Assembly: GCA_025352225.1 (NCBI GenBank) | Contig: JANXTT010000065.1 | Location: 1-64,000 of the forward strand | Length of the DNA stretch: 64,000 nt | Reading direction: 5' to 3' | Source: Mucilaginibacter sp. | Lineage (GTDB): Bacteria > Bacteroidota > Bacteroidia > Sphingobacteriales > Sphingobacteriaceae | Shown: positions 35,367 through 44,351 of the stretch, piece after piece | Layout of the letters: every line of letters begins with the position of its first letter | Numbering within the stretch: the first letter of the stretch is position 1 | The notes under the pieces: model-generated | What the model was told of the DNA's origin: nothing | Databases searched by the model: none | Seen by the model: the letters and a program-made list of their open reading frames with translations, nothing else | Translations under genes and position numbers: made by a program

Positions 35367-35481
35367 TGTAGGATGGTGAAATTTTGGCAGACACACCTCC
35401 TTGTCGCGGTGGCGAAGATTCTGGGAAACTCTTAGCAATAAGAATAACCACTTCGTGAAGGTTCGACTCCTTCTCCTACAG
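35367..35481 (+). ncRNA. tRNA-like RNA, copy 2 (GUC anticodon position, giant variable arm)
   Basis: About 115 bases with the same layout as copy 1. The acceptor is TGTAGGA/TCCTACA (35367-35373 with 35474-35480), the D and anticodon arms are identical to copy 1 (GUC at 35403-35405), and the T arm is GAAGG-TTCGACT-CCTTC. The variable region forms CGAAG/CTTCG, TGG/CCA and TCTTA/TAAGA with a GCAA loop. Stems differ in sequence from copy 1 but keep pairing, while GGGAAAC and TAACCAC are unchanged. The discriminator is again G. Confidence 0.65.
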
Positions 35482-35519
35482 CTCTTCTCATAATTTAGGT
35501 TTATAATTGGTTAGTAAAG

Positions 35520-35538
35520 GCCCCTGCCCATCAGGGGC
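35520..35538 (+). terminator. terminator after the tRNA-like RNAs
   Basis: GCCCCTG (35520-35526) pairs with CAGGGGC (35532-35538) around CCCAT, followed by TTTGCTGTTTT. It ends the tandem RNA unit. The rest of the gap to 35733 is AT-rich and shows nothing I can name. Confidence 0.8.
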
Positions 35539-35733
35539 TTTGCTGTTTTACAGCATTTTTAAAAAATATAAATGATGAAGGATATGCATAATTAATTCTC
35601 GAATTTTTCACAAATAATTTGCAATAAGTTGATTGCTAATGACTTATATAAAGATAGGTATTAACAGCGATTCACGCAATTTATTCTTAACGAATGATTA
35701 GTATACTACGCTACAATTATCCGCTTGCAATTT

Positions 35734-36351
35734 TCAGTATAAGGCTACCAACTCGCTAAAATCTGATATTTTATGTTTTGACGTGTGGGTGGCATGGCGC
35801 CCGTTTTTATCATAGTGTATAGTGTCTATCCCAAGCTGGTGCGCTGCTTTAATTTCTGATTCGGGATCATCACCAACAACCAACACGTCTTCGGCCTCGT
35901 AATTGTATCTTTTCATAATATCAGCAAATACATCTTTTTTTGTTTTTGGTGATACTGTAAAGTCAACTATATGGATCTCTTTAAAGTCGTTTTCAATTTC
36001 CATACCCCTAATTTTACTATACTGTAGTTTTTTAAAACCGGTCGTCACCAGAAAACGCTCGGCGGGCACCTTTTTGATATGATGATAATCTTCAAACGGT
36101 TTTATTTCACCCTCGAAAGTCAGATTTTTGATCATATCAATTGAAGCCGCATTAAGTTTTTCATCGAAATTATGTAAAGCGGCTACTACCTGAAATGGCT
36201 TAGACATAATATCAAGTTTGATCTGATCAATATTATAGTCAGGGTCGCCAGAATCTTTAATAAGTTTAAGCAAGGGTTTAAATAACTCGTCCAGTATGGA
36301 GCTAACCGCGTATATGGTGTTATCAAGATCGTATATGATCGCCTTTTTCAT
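35734..36351 (-). CDS. HAD family hydrolase
   Basis: A 205-aa phosphatase-like protein of the haloacid dehalogenase superfamily. Motif I is IYDLDNT (nucleophile Asp8, acid Asp10), motif II is FLVTTGF, motif III is the lysine in SPKTKKDVF and motif IV is VVGDDPESEIKAA. The helical cap of about 70 residues between motifs I and II suggests subfamily I. Substrate unknown; candidates are sugar phosphates or nucleotides. It lies downstream of carB on the same strand but behind a strong terminator, so it is probably expressed separately. Confidence 0.88.
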   Translation of the reverse strand: MKKAIIYDLDNTIYAVSSILDELFKPLLKLIKDSGDPDYNIDQIKLDIMSKPFQVVAALHNFDEKLNAASIDMIKNLTFEGEIKPFEDYHHIKKVPAERFLVTTGFKKLQYSKIRGMEIENDFKEIHIVDFTVSPKTKKDVFADIMKRYNYEAEDVLVVGDDPESEIKAAHQLGIDTIHYDKNGRHATHTSKHKISDFSELVALY

Positions 36352-36394
36352 GATGGAGGTTGAAAATATATAGGTGTAATGGCAAAAGTATATT

Positions 36395-36446
36395 AAAACT
36401 AAAGGAGCAAAAATTAATTTTATTTAACCTTTGCTCCTTTAGTTTT
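36395..36446 (-). terminator. intrinsic terminator after carB
   Basis: Seventeen-base perfect arms (36395-36411 and 36430-36446) with an 18-base loop. On the minus strand the 3' arm ends in AGTTTT and T-rich sequence follows. It lies 22 bases beyond the carB stop. Confidence 0.85.
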
Positions 36447-36467
36447 AGATCATTATTGCAAACACTA

Positions 36468-39287
36468 CTATTTGCTCAGATACATTGATTTTTGTTTGTA
36501 TAAAAATCTGAAATATGGGTCTTCCAGATCCGGTATAAAGCGGATCGCTTCACCCGTCGATTTCATTTCAGGCCCAAGCTCCTTAGTAACTTCGGGGAAC
36601 TTATCGAATGAGAACACCGGTTCTTTTATAGCATAGCCTTTAAGCTTACGCACAATGGTAAAGTCTTTCAATTTATTTACACCAAGCATTACTTTGGCAG
36701 CGATATTAATATATGGAACATCGTATGCCTTGGCTATAAATGGTACTGTGCGTGAGGCCCGCGGGTTGGCTTCAATTACATATACTTCTTCGTTTTTAAC
36801 AGCGAACTGTATATTAAGTAAACCACGAACGTTTAAAGCTTTGGCTATTTTAACGGTATGTTCTTCCATCTGTTTAATCACCTTGTCTGATAAATTAAAG
36901 GGGGGTAACACCGCGAATGAATCGCCGGAGTGTATCCCGGCAGGCTCAATGTGTTCCATTAAACCAATGATGTGCACATCATCGCCATCACATATGGAGT
37001 CCGACTCGGTTTCTTCTGCACGGTCAAGAAAATGATCTATCAGTACACGGTTTCCCGGAAGGTTTTTCAATAAGTTTACTACTGCTTTTTCCAGGTCCTC
37101 ATCATTAATTACAATGCTCATACCCTGGCCACCTAACACATAACTCGGGCGAACCAATACCGGATAGCCAACCTTATGGGCCACTTCAATAGCTTCTTCG
37201 GCACTTTCGGCAACACCGTATTTAGGGTATGGAATCTCCAGTTCTTTCAACAGGTCAGAGAAACGGCCACGATCTTCGGCAATATCCATGTTATCAAACG
37301 AGGTACCGATAATTTTTATCCCATGTTGATGCAGTTTTTCTGCCATCTTTAAGGCGGTTTGCCCGCCTAGTTGTACAATAACACCTTCGGGTTTCTCCAA
37401 TTCAATAATTTCGCGCACATGTTCCCAAAATACAGGTTCAAAGTATAGCTTATCGGCCATGTTAAAATCAGTAGAAACTGTTTCGGGGTTGCAGTTGATC
37501 ATGATAGATTCGTAACCGGCTTCTTTAGCGGCTAATAAACCATGTACGCAGCTATAATCAAACTCAATACCCTGGCCAATGCGGTTAGGGCCCGAGCCTA
37601 AAACTATTATTTTCTTTTTGTCAGATGCTACCGATTCGTTTTCGCCTTCGTAAGTGGAGTAGTAATAAGGAGTTTTGGCTTGAAACTCTGCGGCGCAGGT
37701 ATCAACCATTTTATAAACCCGGTTTATACCGAGGGCCTTACGGCGATGGTACACATCTTCTTCGGTAGTAACGCCACCTAGAACGTGTGCTATCTGTATA
37801 TCACTAAAACCTTTTTGTTTCAGTGTCATTAAAAATTCTTTAGGTATATTGGTTACAGCGTAACGGCGCAATTCTGTTTCCAGGATGATCAGTTCCTGAA
37901 TCTGATTTAAAAACCAGCGGTCAATTTTTGTAGCCTTACGAATAGACTCAATAGGTACACCTAAACTTAAGGCGTCATATATATGGAATAACCGGTCCCA
38001 GCTTGGTTTTTCAAGGCTGTGCATAATCTCGTCCAGATTGCGGCTTTGTTTACCATCAGCACCTAAACCCGCGCGGCCTATCTCTAAACTTTGGCAAGCC
38101 TTCTGCAAGGCTTCAATAAAGCTGCGGCCGATGCCCATAACCTCGCCAACTGATTTCATTTGCAGGCCAAGTTCGCGGTTAGCACCTTTAAATTTATCAA
38201 AGTTCCATCGGGGGATCTTTACAATTACATAATCAAGGGTGGGCTCAAAATATGCAGATGTTGTTTTGGTGATCTGATTCTCAATTTCGTCCAGGTTATA
38301 ACCTATGGCCAGTTTAGCAGCAATTTTAGCAATGGGGTAACCAGTTGCTTTTGAGGCCAGTGCTGATGAGCGTGATACGCGGGGATTGATCTCAATAGCT
38401 ATGATATCATCGTTTGCCGGGTTTACGGAAAACTGTACGTTACAACCACCTGCAAAATTACCTATGGCGCGCATCATTTTTATGGCCTGGTTACGCATTT
38501 CCTGATAACAACGGTCGCTCAGGGTCATTGCGGGGGCAACAGTTATGGAGTCGCCGGTATGGATGCCCATCGGATCAAAATTTTCGATTGAGCAGATAAT
38601 GATAACATTGTCATTACTATCACGCAACAGTTCAAGCTCATATTCTTTCCAGCCTAACACAGCCTGCTCAACCAGCACTTCGTGGGTGGGCGATGCTTGC
38701 AATCCACGATTAAGAGCTGCGTCAAAATCTTCTTTTTTGTGTACAAAGCCTGCCCCTTTACCGCCAAGTGTATAACTTGGGCGTATAACCAGCGGGTAAC
38801 CAATTTCTTGCGCGGCTTCTTTACCTTCTAAAAAGGAGTTGGCAATTTTTGAGGTGGCCACACCAACACCAATCTCTACCATCAACTTGCGGAACTCTTC
38901 GCGGTTCTCGGTTTTTTCAATCGCGGCAATATCTACACCAACAATTTTAACGCCATATTTTTTCCATATGCCTTGTTCGTCGGCCTCAATACAAAGGTTT
39001 AATGCTGTTTGTCCACCCATTGTTGGCAATACGGCATCAATTTTTTGCTCCTGCAGAATAAGCTCCAGGCTTTCGCAATTGAGGGGCAACAAATAAACAT
39101 GGTCGGCAATTACCTTATCGGTCATGATGGTTGCCGGGTTACTGTTAATAATGGATACAGAGATCCCTTCGTCTTTTAAAGAAAGGGCAGCTTGTGAGCC
39201 GGCGTAATCAAACTCGCAGGCTTGGCCTATAATAATAGGTCCTGATCCGATAATTAATACTGATTTTATTGAGGTGTCCTTGGGCAT
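36468..39287 (-). CDS. carB: carbamoyl phosphate synthase large subunit, without the allosteric domain
   Basis: Makes carbamoyl phosphate for pyrimidine and arginine synthesis, using ammonia from the CarA glutaminase, which is not in this window. Two homologous ATP-grasp halves are visible, opening with KSVLIIGSGPIIIGQACEFDYAG and KKIIVLGSGPNRIGQGIEFDYSC, each with its ATP lid and ExNPRxSR motif. The protein stops at residue 939, right after the second synthetase half, so the MGS-like C-terminal domain that binds UMP and ornithine in E. coli CarB (about 1070 aa) is missing. The gene has a clear promoter and a leader with alternative hairpins. Confidence 0.95.
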   Translation of the reverse strand: MPKDTSIKSVLIIGSGPIIIGQACEFDYAGSQAALSLKDEGISVSIINSNPATIMTDKVIADHVYLLPLNCESLELILQEQKIDAVLPTMGGQTALNLCIEADEQGIWKKYGVKIVGVDIAAIEKTENREEFRKLMVEIGVGVATSKIANSFLEGKEAAQEIGYPLVIRPSYTLGGKGAGFVHKKEDFDAALNRGLQASPTHEVLVEQAVLGWKEYELELLRDSNDNVIIICSIENFDPMGIHTGDSITVAPAMTLSDRCYQEMRNQAIKMMRAIGNFAGGCNVQFSVNPANDDIIAIEINPRVSRSSALASKATGYPIAKIAAKLAIGYNLDEIENQITKTTSAYFEPTLDYVIVKIPRWNFDKFKGANRELGLQMKSVGEVMGIGRSFIEALQKACQSLEIGRAGLGADGKQSRNLDEIMHSLEKPSWDRLFHIYDALSLGVPIESIRKATKIDRWFLNQIQELIILETELRRYAVTNIPKEFLMTLKQKGFSDIQIAHVLGGVTTEEDVYHRRKALGINRVYKMVDTCAAEFQAKTPYYYSTYEGENESVASDKKKIIVLGSGPNRIGQGIEFDYSCVHGLLAAKEAGYESIMINCNPETVSTDFNMADKLYFEPVFWEHVREIIELEKPEGVIVQLGGQTALKMAEKLHQHGIKIIGTSFDNMDIAEDRGRFSDLLKELEIPYPKYGVAESAEEAIEVAHKVGYPVLVRPSYVLGGQGMSIVINDEDLEKAVVNLLKNLPGNRVLIDHFLDRAEETESDSICDGDDVHIIGLMEHIEPAGIHSGDSFAVLPPFNLSDKVIKQMEEHTVKIAKALNVRGLLNIQFAVKNEEVYVIEANPRASRTVPFIAKAYDVPYINIAAKVMLGVNKLKDFTIVRKLKGYAIKEPVFSFDKFPEVTKELGPEMKSTGEAIRFIPDLEDPYFRFLYKQKSMYLSK

Positions 39288-39349
39288 AGGGCTTTTTTAA
39301 TTCAAAAGTTCTAAGTCGAAAAGTCCAAAAGTAAGACCTTTTTCCTATG

Positions 39350-39384
39350 CGCTGAAGCGAAAATTCCCGACTTCAGCGTCGGGA
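39350..39384 (-). promoter_or_regulatory. mutually exclusive hairpins in the carB leader
   Basis: On the minus strand TCCCGA (39384-39379) can pair with TCGGGA (39370-39365), with ATTTTC following. Alternatively the loop of that hairpin, CGCTGAAG (39378-39371), can pair with CTTCAGCG (39357-39350). Both cannot form together. The layout recalls an attenuator, though it could also be a dispersed repeat that happens to lie here. Confidence 0.4.
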
Positions 39385-39386
39385 TG

Positions 39387-39417
39387 CAAAGATAGTTTTT
39401 TGTATGATTTACGACAA
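39387..39417 (-). promoter_or_regulatory. promoter for carB
   Basis: On the minus strand TTG (39417-39415), 20 bases, TATCTTTG (39394-39387), a match to TTG-N17-23-TAnnTTTG. The leader to the ATG at 39287 is about 95 bases. Confidence 0.65.
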
Positions 39418-39550
39418 TGTTTTTTTATTTTTATGATATAATCCCGTAAACGTTGTTTAAATTAGATCAGAACATTTTTAATGCTGGTTTGTTATTAGAT
39501 TGCAATTTTTACGTTACTAATAAGTAACTTTAACATTTAAACTATTGATC

Positions 39551-40075
39551 ATGAAAAAGCGATTCCTATTTTTAATAGCGGTAATTTTTATAGCTGCCGG
39601 GTGTGCTACAGTACAATCAATTGTTAAATCAACTTTCCCATATACAGCAGACCTGATATTGCCCGTATCATCACAAACCGGAACAGAATTTTCGGTTATC
39701 AGTAAAGCAACCAGTTTTGATCAGGTTTTTGATAAGAATGGTAATACCGGTGATAAAGTAAGCCAAGTACATATGGTATCGGCAAAACTGCAGTCGGTGG
39801 ATCCATCAATGTTTAATATTGGTGATATTAGCTCAGTTAAGGTTTATGTCTCTAATTCAACGGGGGGTAACGAGGTTTTGGTAGCTTCCAGAAGCGATAT
39901 AGGGGCAAGTGTAGGTAACAACCTCGTTTTGGATATTGATAATACGCACTTTTTAGATGAATATGTTCGCAAAGCTAGCATTAGAGTTAGGATGCGCTAT
40001 GTTTTACGCAATAAATTAACTTCGGACGTAAGTTTAAAATTGAGTTTGGGTTTGAGCGCGTCGCCGTCTTACTAA
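39551..40075 (+). CDS. lipoprotein of unknown function
   Basis: A 174-aa lipoprotein. The ATG at 39551 starts a signal (MKKRFLFLIAVIFIAAGC) with the acylated cysteine at about residue 18; a TTG six bases earlier is less likely. The rest is a beta-rich domain without cysteine, ending in a strand-rich RKASIRVRMRYVLRN segment. No family recognised. It is flanked by the divergent carB and the convergent glycosyltransferase gene. Confidence 0.75.
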   Translation: MKKRFLFLIAVIFIAAGCATVQSIVKSTFPYTADLILPVSSQTGTEFSVISKATSFDQVFDKNGNTGDKVSQVHMVSAKLQSVDPSMFNIGDISSVKVYVSNSTGGNEVLVASRSDIGASVGNNLVLDIDNTHFLDEYVRKASIRVRMRYVLRNKLTSDVSLKLSLGLSASPSY

Positions 40076-40093
40076 CCTGTTTAGCCAGCCGAT

Positions 40094-40972
40094 CTATTTA
40101 ACTCTTTTATAGTTTCTATACTCACCGATACGCCATCCGGTTGCGCTTTCAATAAATTGCAATAAACGTCTTCGTAAGGTCATGCGTTTATTGGCTTCTA
40201 CAATATCAAGGTCTAATTTCCAGTTCATGGCATTCACCCGGTTTTGCATAACAGCCGGGTGTGTTTGTTTAAACAGTAATAGATTATCAGCATTACCATA
40301 ATCAAACTCCTGGCTATCGACCACGCTCTCGTTGGCAACAAAGTCCGGATTGTAGTAACCTGTAAAATTCTGCCCCTTGCGTATCAGGCCTTTTGAAGAT
40401 TTTACCCAACCATAGTGATATATGTAAGCGTCTATTAGTTTAACCTTTAGCTTTCTGCCATCCCATCTAAACCCTTGGGCGTCGCGGTAAGCATGTACCG
40501 CCGTGTTGTTCCTCACTATTCTAACCTCGCGGCGGTAATACCGTCGCGAATGCGCATAATAATCATACGATCCATAAAAGTGCAGATATTTAAATAACAA
40601 GCCCTCAATGTTTGTATCATTAAGGTTATCTTCCAGTTCCTTTTTAATAAGCGGCAGATATTTTTCGTGCACACATTCATCCCCCTGAATATAGAATGCC
40701 CAGTCAACATCTGTTGATATGGCGGCAAAGGCCTTATCAGTTTCTATAGCAAATACTTTACCCCCTTGTTTTAGATCGTCGTTCCATACCGTATTGATGA
40801 TTTTTATTTTTGGAGAATTTAAACTGCTTATTAGTTGTTCAGTTCCATCGTCGCTTTGGCCAAGTGCAATTATAAATTCGTCGCAAAGGGGTAATATAGA
40901 AGTAATGGCCTCAATTACGGGGTAGTCATTTTTTACAGCGTTTCTTATAAAAGTAAATCCGGCAATTTTCAT
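40094..40972 (-). CDS. glycosyltransferase family 2 protein
   Basis: A 292-aa GT-A fold transferase acting at the cytoplasmic face. The N-terminal IAGFTFIRNAVKNDYPVIEAITS and LCDEFIIALGQSDDGTEQLI segments form the nucleotide-sugar site, and WAFYIQGDECVHEK supplies the metal-binding D-x-D-like residues. Acceptor and sugar unknown. Runs in the same direction as, and 23 bases after, the GT4-type transferase gene, so both probably work on one surface glycan. Confidence 0.88.
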   Translation of the reverse strand: MKIAGFTFIRNAVKNDYPVIEAITSILPLCDEFIIALGQSDDGTEQLISSLNSPKIKIINTVWNDDLKQGGKVFAIETDKAFAAISTDVDWAFYIQGDECVHEKYLPLIKKELEDNLNDTNIEGLLFKYLHFYGSYDYYAHSRRYYRREVRIVRNNTAVHAYRDAQGFRWDGRKLKVKLIDAYIYHYGWVKSSKGLIRKGQNFTGYYNPDFVANESVVDSQEFDYGNADNLLLFKQTHPAVMQNRVNAMNWKLDLDIVEANKRMTLRRRLLQFIESATGWRIGEYRNYKRVK

Positions 40973-40995
40973 AAAGGATTATATAAGGGTATATA

Positions 40996-42054
40996 TTACT
41001 CTGCAAGGCATTGGACATACAATTTTAGGTATTGCTGCGCCGTTTGCTGCCAGCTAAACTTATTGGCATGTGTTATTATTTCTGCCTGCATGCTATCATT
41101 GTAGTATTTATCCATCCCAGTTTTAAAAACGTTTTGCATATCATCGGCATTAAAGCTATCAAAATAAAACGCAGCATTGCCCCCTATCTCGGGCAATGAG
41201 GTATGGGTAGATAAAAATACAGGTTTTCCAAAATGCATAGCCTCAATTACCGGTAAACCAAAACCTTCGGCTATTGAAGGAAAAACAAAAGCGTCACAAT
41301 TTTTATAATACCAGCTTTTATCATCATCGCTTACAGACCCGGTAATTATTACCCGGTTTTGGCAGTTGTGCTTTTGGGCCTCTTCCATAATTTTGTCTTT
41401 ATAGGGCGTTTCTATACCGGCAATTATTAGTAAAAGATCGTTCCCCTTTAAAAGTGCCGGCAATACATGGAAGTTTTTTTTAGCTGATACATGGCCTATT
41501 GTAAATAAAAATGGCTTTACAGGATTAAATGCGGGTACATGATCTTTAGGAACGATCAATTTATCAGCACCATTGTAAATAACCTTTAACTTACTTGCGG
41601 CTTCGGGTATATAGTTCAAAATATCATTTGCAACAAAGTTTGAGATAGCTACCACCTGATCGCATAGGTTTATGTAATTAGTGAGCTTATTAATATGTTC
41701 TTTAATCTTATGTGCTGGTTTTGTTTTTTCGTGGATGGGGTTAAGGTCGTGGATGGTCAATATTTTTTTAGCATTAACTTTTTGTGGCTTTAACCTACAA
41801 TACTGATCGGTAAAATGTACCAGGTCATATTTGTTTGAAAAAGGGTAATACAGCTTATGAAACCATGACAGGTAGTTTATTGCCACTTTACTATTAAATT
41901 GATATTTGGAGCGTTTATGTAAGTAATAAGTAAGATCAAATTGATGATTGTTCTCTTCCAATAAACGATCGCCCAAGCTTTTTCCAAAATAAAAAAATCC
42001 GGAATTGGGATATTTCATGGAGTCGAACGTGAGCAATATCTGAGGCTTATGCAC
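40996..42054 (-). CDS. glycosyltransferase family 4-like protein
   Basis: A 352-aa GT-B fold transferase. The C-terminal donor domain shows PFLFTIGHVSAKKNFHVLPALLKG, RVIITGSVSDDDKSWYYKNCDAFVFPSIAEGFGLPVIEAM with the EGFGLPxxE signature. GTG at 42054 (VHKPQILLTFDSM) was chosen because a TATATTTG box lies at 42082-42089 on the same strand; an upstream GTG at 42120 would be before the transcription start. Likely adds a sugar in exopolysaccharide or lipid-linked glycan synthesis, together with the GT2 gene. Confidence 0.88.
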   Translation of the reverse strand: MHKPQILLTFDSMKYPNSGFFYFGKSLGDRLLEENNHQFDLTYYLHKRSKYQFNSKVAINYLSWFHKLYYPFSNKYDLVHFTDQYCRLKPQKVNAKKILTIHDLNPIHEKTKPAHKIKEHINKLTNYINLCDQVVAISNFVANDILNYIPEAASKLKVIYNGADKLIVPKDHVPAFNPVKPFLFTIGHVSAKKNFHVLPALLKGNDLLLIIAGIETPYKDKIMEEAQKHNCQNRVIITGSVSDDDKSWYYKNCDAFVFPSIAEGFGLPVIEAMHFGKPVFLSTHTSLPEIGGNAAFYFDSFNADDMQNVFKTGMDKYYNDSMQAEIITHANKFSWQQTAQQYLKLYVQCLAE

Positions 42055-42081
42055 TTTGTTTTTATTTTTACAATTATAGAG

Positions 42082-42089
42082 CAAATATA
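42082..42089 (-). promoter_or_regulatory. -7 promoter element for the GT4 gene
   Basis: TATATTTG on the minus strand matches TAnnTTTG, with no clear TTG at the usual distance. It fixes the GT4 start to the GTG at 42054. Confidence 0.4.
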
Positions 42090-42178
42090 TCAGACATGTT
42101 TCTAACAGAATTATTTGCACTAAATTTTATTGACCTATATTAGTATCTTGTTAATTAAGAAATTTTTTAATTATTAAA

Positions 42179-43075
42179 ATGGCCGAACTACCCATAAATA
42201 GCTCATCTAAAATTGACTTTAAGTCGGTTGCAAGGTTATTAACCATAGTGGAGAATGACCTCTACGGCGCTGATGAACTTTTAAGGAATTTAAATATAAA
42301 TGCCAATGCCCCGGTAATAGGAATAACTGGCCCACCCGGTGCCGGTAAAAGCACGGTGGTGAATAGTTTGATTAGTGAGTTATTATTAAATGGTAAAAAA
42401 ATTGCCGTTTTAGCGGTTGATCCGACTTCGCCATTTAATTTCGGTTCGTTATTAGGAGATCGGATCAGGATGAATACCCATTTTAATCATCCTGATGTTT
42501 TTATCCGATCGGTAGCTACAAGAGGGGCGGTAGGTGGCTTGGGAATAAAGACAATGGAGATGGCCGATGTTATAAGAGGATACGGGTTTGACTATGTTAT
42601 TATTGAAACCGTAGGCGTAGGCCAGTCGGAAATTGATATTGCCGGCTTGGCTGATATTACCATGATAGTTCTGGTGCCCGAATCAGGCGATGAAATTCAG
42701 CATATTAAATCTGGGTTAATGGAAATTGGAGATGCTTTTATAGTTAATAAAGCCGACCGTGAGGGAGCCGACAGGTTTGCCAATAATTTGCAAAAATTAA
42801 TCTGCAATGAGCAGGGCGAAATACCGGTTTTTAAAACGGTAGCCATCAACGATACAGGGATTGCCATAATAGCTGATTTTATAAGAGCCTTTAGCAGTAC
42901 CCAAAATAGTAAACATCTTTTTTTGTTAACCGAAAAGGTATATCGGATTATTCAACAATCCAAGATGAAAATCGTTGAAAAAACGAAACTTCACCAATTA
43001 GTTGCCGAAGCATCATTAAAAAAGGGATTTAGTATTTATCGTTTTGCTGATGAATTTAACGCGACGAATTCATGA
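42179..43075 (+). CDS. meaB: methylmalonyl-CoA mutase-associated GTPase MeaB
   Basis: G3E-family GTPase that protects and reloads the B12-dependent methylmalonyl-CoA mutase. The 298-aa product has the P-loop GITGPPGAGKSTVVNSL (about 44-60), VLAVDPTSPFNFGSLLGDRIRM, the switch region VFIRSVATRGAVGGL, the ETVGVGQSE Walker B-like block and NKADREGADR for guanine recognition. Slightly short at the C-terminus compared with MeaB of about 330 aa. The mutase genes are not in the window. Its last 20 bases overlap the convergent aminopeptidase gene. Confidence 0.93.
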   Translation: MAELPINSSSKIDFKSVARLLTIVENDLYGADELLRNLNINANAPVIGITGPPGAGKSTVVNSLISELLLNGKKIAVLAVDPTSPFNFGSLLGDRIRMNTHFNHPDVFIRSVATRGAVGGLGIKTMEMADVIRGYGFDYVIIETVGVGQSEIDIAGLADITMIVLVPESGDEIQHIKSGLMEIGDAFIVNKADREGADRFANNLQKLICNEQGEIPVFKTVAINDTGIAIIADFIRAFSSTQNSKHLFLLTEKVYRIIQQSKMKIVEKTKLHQLVAEASLKKGFSIYRFADEFNATNS

Positions 43076-44351
43076 TTTCTTCAATTTCGCTAACTTCAAT
43101 GGGTATATGAGCCATTAAATCTATGTTGCCATCTTTAGTAATCAGTATATCGTTCTCTAACCGTATCCCCAATCCTTCTTCTTTAATATAAATCCCGGGT
43201 TCGCATGTTAAAACGTTACCCGTTTCAAATGGTTTGTAACGGCTGGCAAAATCGTGCACATCCAAACCTAAATGGTGGGATGTGCCGTGCATAAAATATT
43301 TTTTATAGGCTGGCATAGCCGGGTTTTGTTTTTCAACATCATGTTTATCTAATAAACCCAGGGCAATAAGTTCGCTTGTCATTATTTTACCAACTTCCTC
43401 ATGATATTCGTTCCAGATGGTTCCGGCGATGATCATCTTTTTTGCTTCTTTCATTACATGCAGTACGGCATTATATACATCACGCTGCCGTTTGGTAAAT
43501 TGGCCGTTTATCGGGATTGACCTGCTGAGGTCGGCATTATAGTTTGCATACTCGGCACCAAAATCAAATAATATCATATCGCCATCTTTGCAAACCTGGT
43601 TATTATCGTTGTAGTGCAAAATATTTGCATTACCCCCAGAGGCGATGATAGGATTATATGCATGCCCTGTTGCACGCTGCCTTATAAACTCATGAATAAC
43701 TTCCGCCTCAATTTCGTATTCAGTAACACCGGGTTTAACAAATTTTAATACCCTAACAAAGGCATCTTTAGTTATATCGCAAGCTTTTTGTATCAAATTT
43801 ACTTCACTGTCTGATTTTATGGATCTCAAGTCGCGCATTATGGGCGCAGCTCTTAAATAATGGTGAAGCGGATATTTGGAACGCAGCTCTTTTATAAACC
43901 TTAAATCTTTGTAAGGTACTGTTTGTTGGTAACGGTCGTTCTCGTTTGTGTTTAAATATATATATTCAGCATAATTAATAATACTATTCAAAATATTATC
44001 AAAGTCATCAATCCAATATATGTTTTTGATGCCCGAAATGTTTCTTGCTTCCTCTTTTGTATATTTATGTCCCTCCCAAACCGCGATGTCCTCGTCGATT
44101 TGTCTTAAAAAAAGTACTTCTTTGTATAGTGGATTAGGACAATCGGGGAATAATAATAAGATACTTTGCTCCTGATCTATGCCAGTTAGATAAAAAAAGT
44201 CGGCATTTTGCTTAAAAGTAAACAATTGATCACCACTTCGTGGGTACTCGTCACTAGAGTTAAATATAGCTAAAGCGCATGATTTTAATCGTAAAAAGAA
44301 ATTTTTTCTACTTTTGATAAAATCATCAGGACTTATACGTATGTATTTCAT
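43056..44351 (-). CDS. aminopeptidase P family protein (M24B, Xaa-Pro aminopeptidase)
   Basis: A 431-aa cytoplasmic metallopeptidase removing an N-terminal residue before proline. The N-terminal creatinase-like domain covers about 1-170 (GDQLFTFKQNADFFYLTGIDQEQSILLLFP). The pita-bread catalytic domain follows, with metal ligands in LFDFGAEYANYNADLSR, HGTSHHLGLDVHD, CEPGIYI and GIRLENDILIT. All five ligands are present. Starts divergently from the OmpA gene. The end overlaps meaB by 20 bases on the opposite strand. Confidence 0.94.
   Translation of the reverse strand: MKYIRISPDDFIKSRKNFFLRLKSCALAIFNSSDEYPRSGDQLFTFKQNADFFYLTGIDQEQSILLLFPDCPNPLYKEVLFLRQIDEDIAVWEGHKYTKEEARNISGIKNIYWIDDFDNILNSIINYAEYIYLNTNENDRYQQTVPYKDLRFIKELRSKYPLHHYLRAAPIMRDLRSIKSDSEVNLIQKACDITKDAFVRVLKFVKPGVTEYEIEAEVIHEFIRQRATGHAYNPIIASGGNANILHYNDNNQVCKDGDMILFDFGAEYANYNADLSRSIPINGQFTKRQRDVYNAVLHVMKEAKKMIIAGTIWNEYHEEVGKIMTSELIALGLLDKHDVEKQNPAMPAYKKYFMHGTSHHLGLDVHDFASRYKPFETGNVLTCEPGIYIKEEGLGIRLENDILITKDGNIDLMAHIPIEVSEIEEIMNSSR

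Noticed and set aside
35103-35438. 111-codon minus-strand frame across the tRNA-like RNAs
   Set aside because: It contains an internal repeat only because the two RNA copies are repeated; the opposite strand shows covarying RNA structure, a promoter and a terminator.
35228-35481. Group I intron in a tRNA-Leu gene as an explanation for the extra length
   Set aside because: The extra bases lie in the variable region, not in the anticodon loop, and are only about 40 long; no intron core is present.
39471-39540. GTTAC/GTAAC palindrome upstream of the lipoprotein gene as an operator
   Set aside because: Five-base arms in AT-rich sequence are expected by chance; no regulator is linked.
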